A stretch of DNA of 64,000 bases from Paraburkholderia sp. Lineage in GTDB: Bacteria; Pseudomonadota; Gammaproteobacteria; Burkholderiales; Burkholderiaceae. Below are positions 42,810-51,677 of this stretch, in pieces. The notes below the pieces were generated by a model that was not told the origin of the DNA, ran no database searches, and saw only the letters and a program-made list of their open reading frames with translations. The stretch spans positions 31,201 through 95,200 of the forward strand of contig NZ_SCRP01000029.1 of assembly GCF_004298475.1 (NCBI RefSeq), read 5' to 3'. The translations under genes were made by a program, and so were the position numbers. Positions within the stretch are counted from its first letter, which is position 1; each line of letters starts with the position of its first letter.

Positions 42810-44195
42810 ATGACACATGACTCATCGTTTTACCGCCCCGGCGCTTTCGCGTTTGTGTTTGCGTGCGCGGCCGCACTGCTGGCCGGTTGCGCAGGGACGC
42901 GCCACGCGCCGCTTCCCATGGTCGCCGTGCCCGCGAACTGGGCGGCGCCGGTTTCCGCCGATGCACCGCCCGCGACGCGCGACTGGTGGCGCAGCTTCGG
43001 CGATCCGCAACTCGATGCACTGATCGACGATGCGCTGCGCGCGAACAACGATCTCGCCATTGCGGCGATTCGCGTCTATCGCGCGCAATTGCAGGCCGGG
43101 CTCGTCGATACGAACCGGACGCCCACCGTATCGCTCGGGGCGAACGGCACCGTGTCGCGCACGCTCGATACGCACCGGATGAGCCAGTCGAGCGGCATCA
43201 CGGGTTCGCTCAGTTACGAAATTGACCTGTGGGGGCGGCTGGCCGCGCTGCGCGACGCCGCGCGCTGGGAAGCGGATGCGACCGCCGCCGATCTCGGAGC
43301 CGCACGGCTGTCGTTGATCGGTACGACCGCGTCGCTGTACTGGCGGATCGGCTATCTGAACCGGCAGATCGCGCGCGGCGACGCGAACATCGCGTATGCG
43401 GTGCGCACGCTCGCGATTACCCGGTCGCGCCACGCCGCCGGTGCCGTGTCGGGACTCGATCTCGCGCAGGCCGAACAGAGCGTGACCGCGCAACGCGCGG
43501 CCCAGACGCAGTTGATCCAGCAACGCACCGAGAACCGTCACGCGCTCGCGATCCTGTTCGACCGGCCGCCGCAGCAGCTTGCCGCCGAGCCGTCGGCACT
43601 GCCCGATGTGCCGCCGCCGGAGGTCGCGGCCGATCTGCCAGCCAGCCTGCTCGGCCGCCGACCGGACCTGCGCGCCGCGGAGTTCCGGCTGCGCGAATCG
43701 TTCTCGCAGGTCGATGCGACCCGCACGAGCTTCTACCCGACCTTCACGCTGACCGGCAACGCGGGCACGTCGAGTCCGAGCCTCGAGCGCGTGCTCGCGA
43801 ACCCGGTCGGCACGCTCGGGCTCGGCCTCGCATTACCGTTCATCCAGTGGAACACGATGCAACTGCAGATCCGGGTATCGAAGACGCGGTATGAGGAAGC
43901 CGTCGTCGGTTTCCGTCAGCAGCTCTACACCGCACTTGCGGAAGTCGAGAACGCGCTGTCGGCGCGCGTGCAACTTGAACGCGAGGCCGAACAGCGCGCG
44001 CTATCGCTGGCCCAGGCGCAGCGCGCGGAACGGCTGGCTGCCGTGCAATTCGCGGCCGGCGCAACCGCCGTGCAACCGTGGCTCGACCAGCAGCAGCGGC
44101 TACGGGACGCGCAAAGCGCTGACGAGCTGACGCGGCTGAACCGGCTCAACAACCAGATGAAGTTGTATCAAGCGCTGGGTGGCGGAGAGCAATGA
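42810..44195 (+). CDS. Outer-membrane efflux lipoprotein (NodT/TolC family)
   Basis: This 461-residue lipoprotein has the signal peptide lipobox LLAGC. Two repeats of the outer-membrane efflux protein domain follow, each with long helices and short barrel strands. Typical stretches are WWRSFGDPQLDALIDDAL near the start, YEIDLWGRLAALRDAA, LLGRRPDLRAAEFRLRESFSQVDATR in the middle, and the final helix AERLAAVQFAAGATAVQPWLD. It forms the trimeric exit channel for the MacAB pump encoded directly upstream (12 bases). Confidence 0.94.
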   Translation: MTHDSSFYRPGAFAFVFACAAALLAGCAGTRHAPLPMVAVPANWAAPVSADAPPATRDWWRSFGDPQLDALIDDALRANNDLAIAAIRVYRAQLQAGLVDTNRTPTVSLGANGTVSRTLDTHRMSQSSGITGSLSYEIDLWGRLAALRDAARWEADATAADLGAARLSLIGTTASLYWRIGYLNRQIARGDANIAYAVRTLAITRSRHAAGAVSGLDLAQAEQSVTAQRAAQTQLIQQRTENRHALAILFDRPPQQLAAEPSALPDVPPPEVAADLPASLLGRRPDLRAAEFRLRESFSQVDATRTSFYPTFTLTGNAGTSSPSLERVLANPVGTLGLGLALPFIQWNTMQLQIRVSKTRYEEAVVGFRQQLYTALAEVENALSARVQLEREAEQRALSLAQAQRAERLAAVQFAAGATAVQPWLDQQQRLRDAQSADELTRLNRLNNQMKLYQALGGGEQ

Positions 44196-44428
44196 CGGAT
44201 ATCGGAAAACCTTTATAAAACCAGTGCGAAATGCCGTGTGCAATGCAGCACAAGTGCGCCGCGAGACTGCACACGGGCATGGACGACTCCTTTTTTCCGA
44301 AAGGAAAACGTGTGACCGGGTGCGGCCGCATCGCTCGCCTGGCGGGCAGTGATTGCGCCCGGCGCCGATCCAGTTACACTTCACGCAGCCCCGGCTGCCG
44401 CGCGCGCCGCTTCAACCGGAGCGACGCC

Positions 44429-45190
44429 ATGATCGATAGTCTGGATAATCTGACTTCAGAAATACTTTCCGGTTTCTTCACCGGCCTTCTCAGCAATTGG
44501 TTCGACGCCATGATCGACAGCCTGATTTCAGAAATACTTTTCGGCTTCACCGGCCTTATCAGCATCATCAATCCGTTCGGTGGCGCGTTCGTCTTTCTCG
44601 ACCGCACCTCGACGCTCACCGACGCGGCGCGCCGCGTGCTCGCGAAGCGCGTGGCGATCAATGCGTTCTTCGTGCTGCTCGTCGCGTTCTTTGTCGGCAT
44701 GCCGATCCTGCATTTCTTCGGTATTTCGATGGAGGCACTGCGTATCGGCGGCGGCCTCGCCGTCGCGGTGAGCGGCTGGCAGATGCTTACCGCGCCCGAG
44801 GTCGTACCGGCCGTGGCGGACGATGCGGCGCTCAAGCCGGTCGATGGCGGAACGACTTCCAGCAAGGCGTTTTTTCCGCTCACCGTGCCGCTCACCACCG
44901 GCCCGGGCTCGATCGCCACGGCGATTGCGCTGAGCGCCAACCGTACCCACCAGATTTCCGCCTGGGTGATGTCGAGCATCGCGTCGATCGTGATCTCGGT
45001 GCTCGTGACGATCGTGATTTTCTTTGTCTACAGCCGTGCGGCGCACCTGCCGAAATACCTGGGCACGGAGGGCACGCGCGTGGCGATGCGTGTATCGTCG
45101 TTCCTGCTGCTGTGCATTGGCGTGCAGATCATCTTGACGGGCCTCGAGGGTTTTCTCACGCCGATTGCGGATCTGCACGCCGCAAAGTGA
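44429..45190 (+). CDS. MarC family membrane protein with duplicated N-terminus
   Basis: This 253-residue inner-membrane protein has six hydrophobic segments. Family motifs are GFTGLISIINPFGGAFVFL near the N-terminus, LAKRVAINAFFVLLVAFF, and PLTVPLTTGPGSIATAIALS in the middle. MarC was once linked to multidrug resistance, but its function is unsettled. The first 27 residues are a near copy of the next 22 (MIDSLDNLTSEILSGFFTGLLS, then MIDSLISEILFGFTGLIS), each with its own ATG (44429 and 44510) preceded by GACGCC. The second ATG matches the normal MarC length, so the first may be a recent tandem duplication of the start region. Confidence 0.88.
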   Translation: MIDSLDNLTSEILSGFFTGLLSNWFDAMIDSLISEILFGFTGLISIINPFGGAFVFLDRTSTLTDAARRVLAKRVAINAFFVLLVAFFVGMPILHFFGISMEALRIGGGLAVAVSGWQMLTAPEVVPAVADDAALKPVDGGTTSSKAFFPLTVPLTTGPGSIATAIALSANRTHQISAWVMSSIASIVISVLVTIVIFFVYSRAAHLPKYLGTEGTRVAMRVSSFLLLCIGVQIILTGLEGFLTPIADLHAAK

Positions 45191-45217
45191 GCACCTGTCC
45201 GTTCGAAGGAGTGCATC

Positions 45218-46054
45218 ATGTGCCGTTGGCTCGCCTATTCCGGCAATGCCGTTCAACTCGAAACCGTCCTGTTTCGCTCGCGACATTCGCTGATCGACCA
45301 GAGCCTGCATTCGAAGCTCGGCGCGACGACCACCAATGGCGACGGCTTCGGGCTGGGCTGGTATCAGCATCCGCATGACATTCCGTATCGCTACCGCAGC
45401 ATCCAGCCCGCGTGGAACGACCGCAATCTGCGCGAGCTTGCGCGCGCGGTGTCGGCGCCGATGTTCGTCGCGCACGTCCGTTCCGCGACGCATACGCCCG
45501 TGCAGGAAACCAATTGCCATCCGTTTCGCCACCGGCGCTGGATATTCGCGCACAACGGCCTGATTCAGAGCTTCCCGCTCGTGCGCCGCGAACTGCTCGT
45601 CGCCATCGAGCCGGGGCGCTTTAGCGCGCTCGAAGGCTCCACCGATTCCGAAGTCATGTTCTATCTCGCGATGACCTTCGGCCTCGAACGTGAGCCCGTG
45701 CCCGCGCTGGAACGCATGGCGGGTTTCGTCGAGGCGGCCGCACGCAGGCATGGGATCGACGATCCGCTCAACATGACCGTGTGCGCGTGCGACGGCGAGC
45801 AAATGGTGGCCGTGCGGTACTCCAGCGAAGGCAATTCGCGCTCGCTCTTTCACAGCACGTCGTTCAAGCATCTGCACGAACTCTATCCCGACGATCCGCG
45901 CATCGCGGCGGCAGGCGAGGATGCCTATCTGATCGTTTCGGAGCCGCTCGTCGATCTGCCCGATGTCTGGGCCGAGGTGCCCGAGGCAACGGCGATCATC
46001 GTGCGCGGCCCGCAGGTGGAGTACCGGCAGTTCGTGCCGGTCACGCCGCAGTGA
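45218..46054 (+). CDS. Class II glutamine amidotransferase (YafJ type)
   Basis: This 278-residue cytoplasmic protein is an Ntn-type glutaminase domain with the catalytic Cys2 directly after Met (MCRWLAY). Other features are NGDGFGLGWY, the substrate Arg in AHVRSATHTPVQETNCHPF, the Asn-Gly pair FAHNGLI, and the Asp in GSTDSEVMFYL. It releases ammonia from glutamine or a related amide. No synthase domain is attached, as in YafJ and EgtC-like proteins, so the acceptor is unknown. AAGGAG precedes the ATG. No ergothioneine genes are beside it. Confidence 0.93.
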   Translation: MCRWLAYSGNAVQLETVLFRSRHSLIDQSLHSKLGATTTNGDGFGLGWYQHPHDIPYRYRSIQPAWNDRNLRELARAVSAPMFVAHVRSATHTPVQETNCHPFRHRRWIFAHNGLIQSFPLVRRELLVAIEPGRFSALEGSTDSEVMFYLAMTFGLEREPVPALERMAGFVEAAARRHGIDDPLNMTVCACDGEQMVAVRYSSEGNSRSLFHSTSFKHLHELYPDDPRIAAAGEDAYLIVSEPLVDLPDVWAEVPEATAIIVRGPQVEYRQFVPVTPQ

Positions 46055-46133
46055 ATGGGGCTTACATCGGGGCTTACTTCGGGGCTTGCATCGGCGCTTC
46101 GCGTCGGGCTATGGGATTGACGCGCAGCGCGGC

Positions 46134-47093
46134 TCACCATGCACTTTGCCCGGAGCGGTCGTATTTTTCGGCCATCGCCGGTACGCCGATACGCACGTGG
46201 TGCTCGGCGCGTCTCACCTGGCGCGTGAGCTGCACGACATGCGGCGGAACCACGTGGCGGCGGCGCAGCGCCCAGAAGGCGCCGCGCAGCATCGCAAAAC
46301 CCGCGGGGCCGAGCGAGCGCTGACGCGCGAAGACGGCGAGTGCGCGGCCGGTTGCGGCGAGCGCGTCGCGCAGCGGCAGGCGCATCCATGCGACCCAGGC
46401 CGAGTTGCGCGCGAGCGTGCAGTGCTGCGCACGCGTGAACCAGCGATACAGCGGCTCGCGATGCGCAAGCGCCCCTTCGCAATAGACGATCGAGTGACCT
46501 GCAGCGAGCAGGTCCAGCGCTACGAGTTCTTCGGCGCCGCCGTGCGAGAGGCGCTCCTCGTAACGGTGGAGTTCGCTCATCACGCTTGCGCGGAAGATAC
46601 ATGCGCCCGCCATGAAATTCACGAGTGCGGGGCCGGGCAGGCCGACGCCGCCAGGCGACGTGGCGCTCAGCATCTGGCACGCAGGATGGATTTCACGTTC
46701 GGCTTCGTCTGCCACGCACGCGCTGATCACGGCAATCTGCGGATGAGCGTCCAGCAACTGGGTCGCGCGCGCGAGCGCACCGGGTGCGAACCAGGTGCTG
46801 TCGTCGCAGCACGCCACGTAGTCGGTGTGCGCGAGCGCGACTGCGCGGTTGAAGCCGGTCATGCCCAGATCGCACAGCCCCTGGACGATGCGCAACTGCG
46901 GAAAGAGTGATGCGAGCAGGCTGACGGTCGTATCGCTGGAGCCGTTATCGGCCACGATCACAGTGGGGTGCTCAGGCAGCGCCATGAGGCGGGCCACAGT
47001 GTCGACTGTCTGGTGGACATGGTTGCGTGTCAGCACGACCACGGTCACGCGTGGTACGGGCTGGGAACCCGAGGCATGAGTGGAGGCGTTCAT
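46134..47093 (-). CDS. Family 2 glycosyltransferase
   Basis: This 319-residue GT-A type enzyme opens VTVVVLTRNHVHQTVDTVARL, with the nucleotide-sugar acids in VIVADNGSSDTT and the metal-binding double Asp in YVACCDDSTWF. An acceptor region holds MAGACIFRASVM and SHGGAEELVALDLLAAGH. The C-terminal part (about 225-300) is Arg-rich and may touch the membrane. Sugar and acceptor are unknown. It stands alone and not in a polysaccharide cluster. Confidence 0.88.
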   Translation of the reverse strand: MNASTHASGSQPVPRVTVVVLTRNHVHQTVDTVARLMALPEHPTVIVADNGSSDTTVSLLASLFPQLRIVQGLCDLGMTGFNRAVALAHTDYVACCDDSTWFAPGALARATQLLDAHPQIAVISACVADEAEREIHPACQMLSATSPGGVGLPGPALVNFMAGACIFRASVMSELHRYEERLSHGGAEELVALDLLAAGHSIVYCEGALAHREPLYRWFTRAQHCTLARNSAWVAWMRLPLRDALAATGRALAVFARQRSLGPAGFAMLRGAFWALRRRHVVPPHVVQLTRQVRRAEHHVRIGVPAMAEKYDRSGQSAW

Positions 47094-47419
47094 CGCGATC
47101 GTGCGGCGCGAGCCGGCCTGAATGTTGTAGTCGTGCTATGAGCATACGCCGTTGGCACGTGGTGTGCACCTGCGCGCGTTGGCGCGAGTGAGACGCCTAC
47201 CTGTGCACGTATTCGTGTGCGTATTCGTGTACTCAGCCGACGTAGGCGACGCAGGCGCACGCCCTGCAAATGTTCAAGCAAACGTCGTGCCCAATGCGGT
47301 TGGCGAGCCGTCTCGCCGGGCTAGAGTGCGCTATTTCGTATGCGAAATTGGGAAAAAAACAGGCGCCCGGACATCGTGTATGCCCGGGCGCCTGGTGGCT
47401 TGAGTGCGTGCCGGTGCGC
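47094..47419. other. 326-base gap, terminator only
   Basis: Apart from the terminator at 47353-47394 I see no gene or strong signal. A short GTATTCGTGT direct repeat occurs near 47209-47230. Confidence 0.5.
47353..47394 (-). terminator. Rho-independent terminator of the AhpD-like gene
   Basis: An 11-base-pair perfect stem (CAGGCGCCCGG, 47360-47370, with 47384-47394) is followed on the minus strand by seven Us (47353-47359). It lies about 25 bases past the stop. Confidence 0.92.
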
Positions 47420-47857
47420 TTACGCCGGTATTTTGCGGAACGAGACGGCGATGCGGTTCCAGCCGTTAATCGCGATGATCAGCATGGTCAGGTCGGCGAT
47501 TTCCTGGTCGGTGAAGTGCGGCTTCACGCGTTCCCAGACATCGTCGGGGACATGGGTTTGCGAAAGCAGCGTGACCGCTTCGGTCCATTCGAGCGCCGCG
47601 CGCTCGCGCTCGGTGAAGAATGGCGCCTCGCGCCATACCGTGACGGTCGCGAGCCTGCGTTCGGTTTCGCCGCCCTTGCGCGCGTCCGTGGTGTGCATAT
47701 CGACACAGAATGCACAGCCGTTGATCTGCGAGGCGCGCAGGCGCACCAGTTCCGCAAGCGGCTTCTCGATCGAGCTTTTGCTCACGCGCTCTTCGAGCGC
47801 CAGCATTGCCTTCGTACCTTCGGGACTGACCTTGTAGAAATCCAGACGTGATTGCAT
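47420..47857 (-). CDS. Carboxymuconolactone decarboxylase / AhpD-like protein
   Basis: This 145-residue helical protein has the CxxC and His motif NGCAFCVDMHTTDARK at about 47-62, the redox or peroxidase site of AhpD-like proteins. LPPF-like and WREAPFFTERERAALEWTEAVTLL segments and the closing NGWNRIAVSFR are typical of the alkylhydroperoxidase subgroup. It should act in peroxide or thiol redox chemistry in the cytoplasm. A strong ribosome binding site (GAGGAGGTG) precedes the ATG. The divergent MocR regulator, 197 bases away, probably controls it. Confidence 0.93.
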   Translation of the reverse strand: MQSRLDFYKVSPEGTKAMLALEERVSKSSIEKPLAELVRLRASQINGCAFCVDMHTTDARKGGETERRLATVTVWREAPFFTERERAALEWTEAVTLLSQTHVPDDVWERVKPHFTDQEIADLTMLIIAINGWNRIAVSFRKIPA

Positions 47858-48054
47858 GACGATTCACCTCCTCGAATGCTGTGGGCCGAACTGCGTTGCG
47901 AAAGACTACGGACGTCACTCTAGGCGTGTGGCAGGCACCTTGAAATAGCCATTCTGGCAAAATTTCAGGTAACCACTTCTGTAACCCTCCCGGTCGCCCC
48001 CTTAACCACCACGATAACCGGTTCGACTTCTTCTTCATCTTCTTCATCACGCTC

Positions 48055-49536
48055 ATGGAACTGCACGTCACCGTCTCGGGCCGTCGCGATCTGGCTGGTC
48101 AGATCTACCGGCAACTGCGCACCAGCATCGTCGACGGCCGGCTGACGGGCGGCACGCGGTTGCCGTCCACGCGCGATCTCGCACTTCAGCTCGGCGTGTC
48201 GCGCAAAACCACGCTCGACGTGTTCGAGCGGCTGCTCGCCGAAGGCTATCTGAGCGCCAGGCGCGGTTCGGGGACGTTTGTTGCCGATGCGCTCGAGCAT
48301 CTTCCCGCGCGCGAGCACGGCCATGCGAATCCGCAGATTCGTGCCGTGAGCCGAGGCAGTCGCGAGACGAACGTGTCGCGCGGCGTCGAGGCTCAGCCCT
48401 GGTGGCAGGCGCATGCGCAAGCCGTGCCCATGCCGGGTCTCGACGCGCGGCTTGCGTGCGATTTCGCGGGCGGTGTGACCGACAAGTCGTGTTTTCCGTT
48501 CGACGCCTGGCGCCGCTGCATCAACGACGCGCTGCGTGTCCAGGTTCGCGGCCACGGCATGTACCACGATCCGGCGGGCGAGCAGAGCTTGCGGCTGGCC
48601 GTGTCGCGCTACCTGGCCTTCAATCGCGCGGTTCAGTGCGACTGGGAGGACGTGATCGTCACGCAGGGCGCACAGCACGCGCTTGATTTGCTTGCGCGCG
48701 TGATGTTGCGTCCCGGCGACGTGGTGGCGGTGGAGGACCCTGGCTATCCGCCGGCGCGCGTCGCGTTCGAGGCGCTTGGTGCGAAGGTGGTGCCGGTGCC
48801 GGTGGACGACGAAGGGCTGATCGTCGCGCGTTTGCCGAAGACGGCGCGGCTCGTCTACGTGACGCCCTCGCACCAGTTTCCGCTCGGCATGCCGATGAGC
48901 CTTGCGCGCCGCGTCGCGCTGCTCGAATGGGCGCAGGCGCGCGGCGCAGTCGTCGTCGAAGACGACTACGACTGCGAGTACCGTTTCGAAGGGCGTTCGC
49001 TCGAACCGCTCAAGAGCCTCGACAACGCGGGACTGGTCGCCTACGTTGGCACGTTTTCCAAGACGATCTTTCCGGAGTTGCGCGTGGGCTACGTCGTGCC
49101 GCCCGCGACGCTGGCGGCGCCGCTTGCTCATGCGCGCCAGGTGGGCGGCTGGCACGGTTGCGTGCTCACGCAGACGGCGCTTGCGAATTTCATGCTCAAC
49201 GGCCAGTTCGCGCGGCATCTGCGCCGCATGCAGCAGATCTATTCGGTGCGGCGGGCGAGCTTGCTCGCGCATCTGCGTGGCCCGCTTGCGCCGTGGTTCG
49301 AGCCGGTGCTGCCCAACACGGCCGGTTTGCACCTTGCGGTGCGGCTCGCGGCGCCGGTCGACCAGGCGGCACTCGTCAAGGCCGCGCGTGCGGCGTCGAT
49401 TGGATTGCACCCGCTCGCGCCGTTTTATGTGAAAGCCCCTGTGCAAAGCGGTTTTATGTTCGGTTATGGCGGCGTCGAAGTCGGGCAGATCGACGCCGCG
49501 ATGACGTCGCTCGCCGCGCTGATGCGCACATTCTGA
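48055..49536 (+). CDS. MocR/PdxR-type regulator (GntR helix-turn-helix fused to aminotransferase fold)
   Basis: This 493-residue regulator has an N-terminal GntR winged helix (about 10-78: QIYRQLRTSIVDGRL, LPSTRDLALQLGVSRKTTLDVFERL, GYLSARRGSGTFV). A class I aminotransferase-like domain (about 120-485) follows. The PLP-binding Lys is in GTFSKTIFPELRVGYV, the Asp/Tyr region is VVVEDDYDCEYRF, and the Asn/Pro turn is VAVEDPGYPPARVAF. The domain senses PLP or an amine-linked form of it rather than acting as an enzyme. It is divergent from the AhpD-like gene, the likely target. Confidence 0.93.
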   Translation: MELHVTVSGRRDLAGQIYRQLRTSIVDGRLTGGTRLPSTRDLALQLGVSRKTTLDVFERLLAEGYLSARRGSGTFVADALEHLPAREHGHANPQIRAVSRGSRETNVSRGVEAQPWWQAHAQAVPMPGLDARLACDFAGGVTDKSCFPFDAWRRCINDALRVQVRGHGMYHDPAGEQSLRLAVSRYLAFNRAVQCDWEDVIVTQGAQHALDLLARVMLRPGDVVAVEDPGYPPARVAFEALGAKVVPVPVDDEGLIVARLPKTARLVYVTPSHQFPLGMPMSLARRVALLEWAQARGAVVVEDDYDCEYRFEGRSLEPLKSLDNAGLVAYVGTFSKTIFPELRVGYVVPPATLAAPLAHARQVGGWHGCVLTQTALANFMLNGQFARHLRRMQQIYSVRRASLLAHLRGPLAPWFEPVLPNTAGLHLAVRLAAPVDQAALVKAARAASIGLHPLAPFYVKAPVQSGFMFGYGGVEVGQIDAAMTSLAALMRTF

Positions 49537-49814
49537 CGCGCGGGCACGCGAAAAATGCCGTACGTTTCGGTGTTTTTGCGAAGAGCGCCTGCGCTTCGAT
49601 GTCGCCGGGTCAGGGTAACCGAGGATGCAACAAGTCCGTTTACCCCTGTAAACAAGCGTCAAAATGAGCCGGGCAGTCAGCGCCGCGCAACAATTTTTCG
49701 TCGGCGATGCAAAAGAGTCACGCAAAACGCCCGCACGCTTGTAGAATCCGCCGTTGAAGCACATGCATTCTGCGGTGCTTCGCCGATTCACTGACCAACA
49801 CTGGTAGGAGAAAC

Positions 49815-50258
49815 ATGCCGACTTCCGCAAAGAAAGTGGCCAAAAAGGCAGCTGCCCCGGCCAAGAAGGTTGCCGCAAAGAAAGCGCCCGCCAAGACGGC
49901 TGCAGCTAAGAAGGTCGTCGTGAAGGCGTCCGGCGCTCTGTCGCCGATCAAGGACACCTTCACGAAGGCCTCGCTGGCTGCTCACGTCGCTGAGCGCGCA
50001 GGCGTCGAGCCGAAGGCTGCCAAGGCCGTGCTCGCCGCGCTGGAAGACACGATCCTCGGTTCGGTCCACAAGAAGGGCGCAGGCGAATTCACGCTGTCGG
50101 GCCTTCTGAAGATCGTCGTGCAGGCCGTGCCGGCGAAGAAGAAGCGCTTCGGCAAGGACCCGTTCACGGGTGAAGAGCGCTGGTTCCCGGCCAAGCCCGC
50201 TTCGGTGCGCGTGAAGGCACGTGCGCTGAAGAAGCTGAAGGACGCAGCGGCAGCCTGA
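49815..50258 (+). CDS. HU-family nucleoid protein with Lys/Ala-rich N-terminal tail
   Basis: In this 147-residue protein, residues 1 to about 45 form a histone-H1-like tail rich in Lys, Ala and Pro (KKAAAPAKKVAAKKAPAKT). Residues about 50-147 are an HU/IHF domain: FTKASLAAHVAERAGVEPKAAKAVL, a beta arm with GKDPFTGEERWFPAKP, and the helix ARALKKLKDA. It should bend and compact DNA. The tail probably gives broad DNA binding; such tailed HU proteins are common in Burkholderia and Bordetella relatives. GTAGGAG precedes the ATG, and a terminator follows. Confidence 0.93.
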   Translation: MPTSAKKVAKKAAAPAKKVAAKKAPAKTAAAKKVVVKASGALSPIKDTFTKASLAAHVAERAGVEPKAAKAVLAALEDTILGSVHKKGAGEFTLSGLLKIVVQAVPAKKKRFGKDPFTGEERWFPAKPASVRVKARALKKLKDAAAA

Positions 50259-50308
50259 TAGCCGCCCGCCGCAGCCTTCCGGTTGCGGTGCGCCAGGAGT
50301 ACCCAAAG

Positions 50309-50343
50309 AATCCCCGCCGACATCGCGTCCGCGGGGATTTTTC
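50309..50343 (+). terminator. Rho-independent terminator of the HU gene
   Basis: A 9-base-pair perfect stem AATCCCCGC / GCGGGGATT (50309-50317, 50331-50339) with a 13-base loop is followed by a T run. It lies about 50 bases past the stop. Confidence 0.9.
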
Positions 50344-50376
50344 GTGGGCGCTCGCCTAACGATGCTCGCATGGCAA

Positions 50377-50439
50377 TGGATGTGCTGGATGTGCTGGATG
50401 TGCTGGATGTGCTGGATGTGCTGGATGTGCTGGATGTGC
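50377..50439. repeat. 9-base tandem repeat, unit TGGATGTGC, 7 exact copies
   Basis: Seven perfect copies in a row span 63 bases in the gap between the HU terminator and the LysR-type gene. The exactness suggests recent expansion and possible variation between strains. Confidence 0.95.
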
Positions 50440-50591
50440 GGCGCGACAATCCTGATTCGATCGCGCCATGCTTCAATGTTATGCATAAGGATGCGGCTAT
50501 ATAATTCGGCAATCGCCTCTATTTTTTTAAATCTTGCGGCATGATTCATGCGTAATCGTGCTGACAAAGAAAATATCAATTTGAAAATGTT

Positions 50592-51491
50592 ATGAATGCA
50601 GCCGACCTGCAGATTCGCCAGGTTGAAGCGTTTCACGCCGTGATGCAGCGGCGCAGCGTGACGCGCGCCGCCGAGTCACTCGGCATCTCGCAGCCGGCGG
50701 TCAGCCGCCTAGTGGCCGACTTCGAAGCAAACGTCGGCTTTGCGCTGTTCACGCGTCGGCAAGGGCGGCTCGTACCGACAGCAGAGGCCTATGCGCTGAA
50801 TGAAGAAGTCGAGCGCGCGTTCGTCGGGCTCGAGCGGGTGGCGCAGGCGGCGGGGCAAATTCGCGAACGTCGCCGTGGCGCGTTGACCATCGCCGGGACG
50901 TTCGACCTCGCCGCCGATTTTCTGCCGAGGGTGATCGCTTCGTTTGCGCGCGAGCACGAAGGCGTCGACGTGACGCTGCTTGCGCTTGAACCCGCGGCTG
51001 TCGTCGAGCACGTTGGTGCGCAGCGTTGCGATCTGGGCTTCGTCGCACCGTCCGTCGCGCATGCCCAGGTGCGGCTGGAAGCGCTCGGGCAATGGGCGCT
51101 GCGCTGCATCGTGCCGCGCGGTCACCGGCTTGCGCGCAAACGCATCGTGAACGCCGCCGACTGCGCGGGTGAATCGTTCGTGTCTTTCGCGAGGTTGAGC
51201 GAGCCGCGCACGAGGATCGACCGCATGTTCGAGCAAAGCGGTGTCGAGCGGCAAATGGGCATCGAAGCGACGCTTGCGCAGTCGATTGTGATGCTGGTGG
51301 AGGCGGGTGCGGGAATCGCGCTGATCGATCCGCTGAGCGCCGCGGGTGCGGCTGCGCGGGTGGCCGTCAAACGCTTCTCGCCGGTACTGCCGCAAACGGT
51401 GCACGTCGCGCGTCATGCGGAGCAGCCACAGTCGATGCTGGCAGACGCGTTCGTTCATCACGCGGTGACGGCGCTGGCCCGCCTGCGCTGA
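50592..51491 (+). CDS. LysR-family transcriptional regulator
   Basis: This 299-residue protein has an N-terminal winged helix (about 5-65: IRQVEAFHAVMQRRSVTRAAE, LGISQPAVSRLVADFEANVGFALFTR). A two-lobe periplasmic-binding-like effector domain (about 92-295) follows. The target and effector are unknown; the nearest gene is the convergent porin. The weak ribosome binding site and AT-rich leader suggest low expression. Confidence 0.94.
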   Translation: MNAADLQIRQVEAFHAVMQRRSVTRAAESLGISQPAVSRLVADFEANVGFALFTRRQGRLVPTAEAYALNEEVERAFVGLERVAQAAGQIRERRRGALTIAGTFDLAADFLPRVIASFAREHEGVDVTLLALEPAAVVEHVGAQRCDLGFVAPSVAHAQVRLEALGQWALRCIVPRGHRLARKRIVNAADCAGESFVSFARLSEPRTRIDRMFEQSGVERQMGIEATLAQSIVMLVEAGAGIALIDPLSAAGAAARVAVKRFSPVLPQTVHVARHAEQPQSMLADAFVHHAVTALARLR

Positions 51492-51572
51492 TATTTGCGC
51501 CTGGCCGACAATCTATGCGGTTAAACCACGTGCGCCGGGAACCGGAGGGCGGCGATCATTTGCACAGACATA

Positions 51573-51607
51573 AAAAACCAGCCCGGGCTTGCGCCGCGGG
51601 CTGGTTG
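51573..51607 (-). terminator. Rho-independent terminator of the porin gene
   Basis: A 10-base-pair perfect stem AACCAGCCCG / CGGGCTGGTT (51577-51586 with 51598-51607) is followed by a U run on the minus strand. It lies 100 bases past the porin stop. Confidence 0.88.
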
Positions 51608-51650
51608 GTCCAACGTGTGGTTTTTAGCGGCCACGCCGTTTTCGCATAAC

Positions 51651-51677
51651 CGGAACCGGTAAGAAACCGGTTCCGGC
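51651..51677 (-). other. Perfect hairpin in the porin 3' region
   Basis: An 11-base-pair perfect stem CCGGAACCGGT / ACCGGTTCCGG with loop AAGAA lies between the porin stop and its terminator. There is no U run. It may protect the abundant porin message from 3' decay. Confidence 0.7.

Larger units (their letters stand above)
50259..50591. other. 333-base gap with terminator and 9-base repeat array
   Basis: It contains the HU terminator and a 9-base tandem array (separate entries), then an AT-rich stretch (50450-50590) that likely carries the promoter of the LysR-type gene. Confidence 0.55.

Noticed and set aside
50377-50439. Short CRISPR-like array
   Set aside because: The units are 9 bases with no spacers and there are no cas genes; it is a simple tandem repeat.
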